DNA from: Methanosarcinales archaeon
GTDB taxonomy: Archaea; Halobacteriota; Methanosarcinia; Methanosarcinales; Methanogasteraceae
Direction: 5' to 3'
DNA length: 9,001 nt
Assembly (NCBI GenBank): GCA_003661105.1
Contig: QMVM01000074.1
Coordinates: 1-9,001, forward strand
In this document: piece after piece, positions 5,929-9,001 of the stretch
Position numbering within the stretch: the first letter of the stretch is position 1
How the letters are laid out: each line of letters begins with the position of its first letter
Notes under the pieces: generated by a model
Told to the model about the DNA's origin: nothing
Seen by the model: the letters and a program-made list of their open reading frames with translations, nothing else
Databases searched by the model: none
Translations under genes and position numbers: made by a program

Positions 5929-6115
5929 GCTGAAAAAGGCAGAGGGAAAGAGTATCGAGGATGGGGGTCAGGAACAGGTTGTTTTGAATCGAGCTGTCGA
6001 TTACGCAACCGAACTGAGTCTCGATATCGGTTCGATCAAGCAGATCTATGAGATTTTGATCCGGATGAACATCGAACGCCAGCATGAACTCAGTGGCGAA
6101 GGAAACTTGCCATAA
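5831..6115 (+). CDS. aroQ: Chorismate mutase, AroQ type
   Basis: This 94-residue single-domain enzyme converts chorismate to prephenate, the branch point to phenylalanine and tyrosine. Placed against the E. coli mutase domain by spacing, the active-site residues fall in register: Arg7, Arg24, Lys35, Asp44, Glu48 and Gln84 match Arg11, Arg28, Lys39, Asp48, Glu52 and Gln88. The position of E. coli Arg51 is Gln47 here and that of Ser84 is Asn80, so the pocket differs slightly. The protein is helical throughout, as the fold requires. The ATG at 5831 follows a strong ribosome binding site. Its TAA shares a base with the purE ATG (TAATG), suggesting coupled translation. Its leader and first third are duplicated upstream at 4313-4530. 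Confidence 0.93.
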   Translation: MELLDVREKIETIDKEILKLVADRTELAGTVLELKKAEGKSIEDGGQEQVVLNRAVDYATELSLDIGSIKQIYEILIRMNIERQHELSGEGNLP

Positions 6116-6510
6116 TGCAAAAGATTGCGATAATTCTGGGATCCGAATCTGATATAGATATCGCTGATCAGGTAACCGGGGTTCTGGACGGGGGTGGTTA
6201 CGACTATGATCTTCAAGTCATCTCTGCACACAGAAATCCTGAAAAACTGGACAATTATATCGAGGGGAGTGATGCGCTGGTATTTATTGCGATTGCAGGA
6301 TTGTCGGCGGCGCTGCCCGGTGTTGTTGCTGCAAGGACGGATAAGCCGGTTATCGGGGTTCCGGTCAGCAAGAAGCTCGGTGGACTTGATGCGCTGCTCT
6401 CGATTGCACAGATGCCGCCGGGCGTTCCGGTAGCCTGCGTCGGAATCGATAGCGGCAGGAATGCTGCGCATCTCGCGATACGGATGCTGCTGATGCGTGA
6501 CAATCCTTAA
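6115..6510 (+). CDS. purE: PurE-type N5-carboxyaminoimidazole ribonucleotide mutase
   Basis: This protein is of the PurE family, which forms 4-carboxy-5-aminoimidazole ribonucleotide in purine synthesis. In the mutase form the carboxyl group comes from N5-CAIR made by PurK; in the carboxylase form it comes directly from CO2. Motifs in order: GSESDI (residues 9-14, phosphate loop), SAHRNPE with candidate catalytic His39, AGLSAALPGVVAA (in place of the usual AGGAAHLPG), PVIGVPV, and LDALLSIAQMPPGVPVACVGID followed by NAA. At 131 residues it is shorter than bacterial PurE (about 160-170), and it lacks the His of the AHLPG loop. The sequence does not decide between mutase and carboxylase. It overlaps aroQ by one base; pairing of aromatic and purine genes here is probably co-expression only. 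Confidence 0.9.
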   Translation: MQKIAIILGSESDIDIADQVTGVLDGGGYDYDLQVISAHRNPEKLDNYIEGSDALVFIAIAGLSAALPGVVAARTDKPVIGVPVSKKLGGLDALLSIAQMPPGVPVACVGIDSGRNAAHLAIRMLLMRDNP

Positions 6511-6567
6511 GACTACAGAAATCAATAAGTGTTTGCAATCTAATAACTTTAATTAGAGGTACAATAT

Positions 6568-8757
6568 ATGGGCGTAAAGAAAAAAATGGTCGAACGTGTT
6601 CGGGAGCTGATGAGTCAGCCCGAAAATATCAGAAACATCGGTATAGTTGCGCATATCGATCACGGAAAAACCACACTCACGGATAATCTGCTTGCGGGCG
6701 CTGGCATGATCTCGAAGGAACTTGCAGGCACGCAGCTTTTCATGGATTCGGATGAGGAAGAGCAGGAACGAGGCATCACCATCGATGCTGCAAACGTCTC
6801 GATGGTGCACGAGTTCGAGGGCGAAGAATACCTGATCAACCTCATAGACACTCCCGGTCACGTGGACTTTGGGGGCGACGTTACACGAGCGATGCGCGCT
6901 GTTGATGGCGCGGTCGTCGTGGTCGATGCTGTCGAGGGCGCGATGCCGCAGACGGAGACTGTGCTTCGGCAGGCACTCAGAGAGAATGTCACACCGGTTC
7001 TCTTCGTGAACAAGGTTGATCGGCTGATCAACGAACTTCAGGTCGATCCTGAGACGATGCAGATCAAACTCGGAAAAGTGATCGATAATGTGAATAAACT
7101 CATCAAAGGGATGAGCGAGGAGAAATACAAGGAGTGGCGGCTCGATGCATCAAACGGAACCGTGGCATTCGGGTCAGCATTATACAACTGGGCGATAAGC
7201 GTTACATACATGCAGAAGAGCAATATAGGTTTCGCAGATGTATATAATTATTGTAAAGATAATGAGATGAAAAAGCTTGCAGAGAAGTGCCCGCTCCATG
7301 AAGTATTAAACGACATGATCATCAAGCATCTGCCAGACCCGCTCATATCCCAGAAGCGACGGGTTCCTGTGATCTGGCATGGCGATGCGGATTCCGAGAT
7401 CGGAAAGCAGATGGCTTCGTGCGATCCGAATGGCGAAACTACGCTCATGGTCACGAAGATCACGAGAGATCCCCATGCAGGCGAGATTGCGACAGGCAGG
7501 CTCTTTAGTGGAACGCTCGTCCGCGGTCAGGAACTACATATAACAGGCACATCAGCCACCGACCGGATCCAGCAGGTCGGGGTCTTTATGGGACCGGAGC
7601 GGGTTGAGGTCGAGAAGATCCCGGCAGGGAATATTGCAGCGGTGACGGGGCTTAAGAATGCGATTGTTGGGAGCACTGCAACGACGCTTCGGGATATGTA
7701 TCCGTTCGAGATGATTACACACGCAAGCGAGCCAGTGGTCACGGTTGCAGTCGAGGCAAAGCACATGCGAGACCTCCCGAAACTTGTCGAGGTTTTAAGG
7801 CAGGTCTCAAAGGAGGATCCAACGCTGCAGGTCAAGATCGACGAGGAGACCGGCGAACACCTGCTCGCAGGGATGGGCGAACTGCATCTCGAAGTCATAG
7901 CCCACCGGATAGAGAGGGATAAGGGCGTCGAGATCACCACGTCCGAGCCGATCGTGGCATACCGCGAGACAATTACGGGCAGTGTAGGACCAGTCGAAGG
8001 TAAGTCACCGAATCGGCATAACAGGTTCTACATCAAGGTTTCGCCTCTCGAACCAGAGGTCGTCGATCTGATCAAATCAGGTGAGATCAGCATGAGGATG
8101 GACAAGATCGAGCGGCGGGATAAGCTGATGGAGATTGGCATGGACAAGGATGAGGCAAAGAGCTTCTCCGCGATATCGGAATCAAACGTCCTTCTCGATA
8201 TGACTAAGGGTGTCCAGAATCTCCGCGAGACGATGGAACTGATCATCGAGGGGTTCGAGGAGGCGACAACTGCCGGACCGATGTCGAGAGAGCCATGTCA
8301 GGGCATCAAGTTAAGGCTGGTCGATGTCAAGCTCCACGAGGATGCTGTGCACCGCGGTCCCGCGCAGGTGATACCAGCAGTCAGGCAGGCAATTCAGGCA
8401 GGAATCCTGATGGCAGGCGTGACGCTGCTCGAACCGTTCCAGAAGGTCTTTATCCAGGTGCCGCAGGACCACATGGGCGGCGCGATATCAGAGATCCAGG
8501 GACGGAGAGGAGCGATACTGGACATGACGCAGGAAGGCGATGTCACAGATATCGAAGCGAAGACGCCGGTCGCAGAGTTGTTCGGGTTTGCAGGCGATAT
8601 CAGGTCGGCAACCGAAGGCAGAGCACTCTGGAGTACCGAGTTTGCAGGCTTTGAGCCACTTCCAAAGAACCTGCTTCCTGATATCGTTTCGCAGATCAGG
8701 ACTCGGAAGGGCTTGAAGCCAGGGATTCCAAAGGCAAGTGACTTTGTGAGCGAGTAG
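6568..8757 (+). CDS. fusA: Archaeal elongation factor 2
   Basis: This GTPase moves tRNA and mRNA through the ribosome during translocation. It is full length at 729 residues. The G domain shows AHIDHGKT (28-35), RGITI, DTPGH (94-98), NKVD (148-151) and the G5-like GSAL. After it come domain II (around PHAGEIATGRLFSGTL), domain III, and domains IV and V with GMGELHLEV, DVKLHEDAVHRGPAQVIPA and GRRGAILDM. His595 in the VHRG motif is the residue modified to diphthamide in archaea and eukaryotes, so diphthamide-making enzymes are expected elsewhere. There is no intein or frameshift. The ATG at 6568 is preceded by AGAGGT (6555-6560). It ends with TAG. It is 57 bases after purE, in an AT-rich gap that probably holds its own promoter. 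Confidence 0.98.
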   Translation: MGVKKKMVERVRELMSQPENIRNIGIVAHIDHGKTTLTDNLLAGAGMISKELAGTQLFMDSDEEEQERGITIDAANVSMVHEFEGEEYLINLIDTPGHVDFGGDVTRAMRAVDGAVVVVDAVEGAMPQTETVLRQALRENVTPVLFVNKVDRLINELQVDPETMQIKLGKVIDNVNKLIKGMSEEKYKEWRLDASNGTVAFGSALYNWAISVTYMQKSNIGFADVYNYCKDNEMKKLAEKCPLHEVLNDMIIKHLPDPLISQKRRVPVIWHGDADSEIGKQMASCDPNGETTLMVTKITRDPHAGEIATGRLFSGTLVRGQELHITGTSATDRIQQVGVFMGPERVEVEKIPAGNIAAVTGLKNAIVGSTATTLRDMYPFEMITHASEPVVTVAVEAKHMRDLPKLVEVLRQVSKEDPTLQVKIDEETGEHLLAGMGELHLEVIAHRIERDKGVEITTSEPIVAYRETITGSVGPVEGKSPNRHNRFYIKVSPLEPEVVDLIKSGEISMRMDKIERRDKLMEIGMDKDEAKSFSAISESNVLLDMTKGVQNLRETMELIIEGFEEATTAGPMSREPCQGIKLRLVDVKLHEDAVHRGPAQVIPAVRQAIQAGILMAGVTLLEPFQKVFIQVPQDHMGGAISEIQGRRGAILDMTQEGDVTDIEAKTPVAELFGFAGDIRSATEGRALWSTEFAGFEPLPKNLLPDIVSQIRTRKGLKPGIPKASDFVSE

Positions 8758-8935
8758 GGGCGAGAGATAGTATTATACGCGTGGATACGCCGGGTGTCTG
8801 AATCGGTTAAGACCGAGGAAGGCATCCGGTGGTGTCCTGGCTGTGGGGTTGATGCGGGATATGTCTGATAGATCGGATCAGTTTTTAAGATAGCGTCTCG
8901 GCCACCACTTAATTTGAAGCAGTTACCAATTTATC
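8758..8935. other. Intergenic stretch after EF-2, no convincing gene
   Basis: I see no gene I trust here. In the EF-2 frame, reading stays open past the TAG to a TGA at 8866-8868, and a GTG at 8794 would give 24 residues ending in WCPGCGVDAGYV. I found no tRNA-like fold. Confidence 0.4.
8869..8886 (+). terminator. Possible EF-2 transcription stop
   Basis: GATCGGATC followed by five T (8882-8886) is a weak archaeal-style T-run terminator about 125 bases past the EF-2 stop. It is the only T-run between EF-2 and the end of the window. Confidence 0.25.
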
Positions 8936-9001
8936 ACCGCGGAGAACGCAAAGTTTCGAGACTGCGTAAGTCCTCTGCGTGGCTTTGCGCACTCTGCAGG
9001 A
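8936..9001. repeat. Inverted GC-rich dispersed-type repeat, cut by window end
   Basis: CCGCGGAGAACGCAAAG (near 8937-8953) matches the reverse complement of the segment CTTTGCGCACTCTGCAG near the window end at 13 of 17 positions, with a further CCTCTGCG block between them. The alternation of GCAGAG, GCAAAG and CGGAG words is the style of dispersed intergenic repeats of many prokaryotic genomes. It can fold into a long imperfect hairpin. The right end may continue beyond the window. Confidence 0.6.

Overview
The window reads as a chromosome segment of a euryarchaeon of the methanogen / anaerobic alkane-oxidiser kind. The support is an archaeal EF-2 with a diphthamide motif, A-type ATP synthase subunit D, a DUF63 membrane protein, a UPF0248/MJ1316 RNA-end protein, a short archaeal-style PurE, and leaders of archaeal type. 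I cannot place it more finely from sequence alone.

Layout. 1-834 (minus) is a DUF63 membrane protein, divergent from a UPF0248 gene (893-1177, plus). 1226-1685 (plus) is a decayed gene: membrane/signal start, acidic linker, unknown C-terminus, with one frameshift and one in-frame stop. 4276-1678 (minus) looks like one transcript: ccdA, then a membrane-anchored transglutaminase-like/CAP protein with a six-cysteine tail, then atpD, then a 43-residue one-helix membrane protein starting inside the atpD stop codon (ATGA). On the plus strand, aroQ (5831-6115) and purE (6115-6510) overlap by one base and are followed by fusA/EF-2 (6568-8757). The last 244 bases hold no convincing gene; they contain a T-run and the start of an inverted 'GCAGAG/GCAAAG' dispersed repeat.

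The unusual part is 4313-5928. The leader and first third of aroQ occur twice: a broken copy at 4313-4530 and the functional one at 5705-5928. Between them lies a block with the anatomy of an integron gene cassette. It has a GTTAGGC core site (4587-4593), a ribosome binding site, a SAM-dependent methyltransferase gene whose stop codon falls inside the next site, and an imperfectly palindromic attC-like site (5348-5429) ending in GTTAGGT. After it come a start codon and the remnant of a glyoxalase/VOC gene, which reads as a second, decayed cassette. No integrase gene lies in the window. If correct, this is a bacterial-type cassette lodged in an archaeal chromosome next to aroQ-purE.

The second point of interest is the ccdA neighbourhood. 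A thiol-disulfide membrane carrier is followed directly by an outward-facing cysteine-protease-fold protein with a disulfide-rich tail, suggesting redox support of that protein, and both sit upstream of an atpD that is separated from the rest of the ATPase operon.
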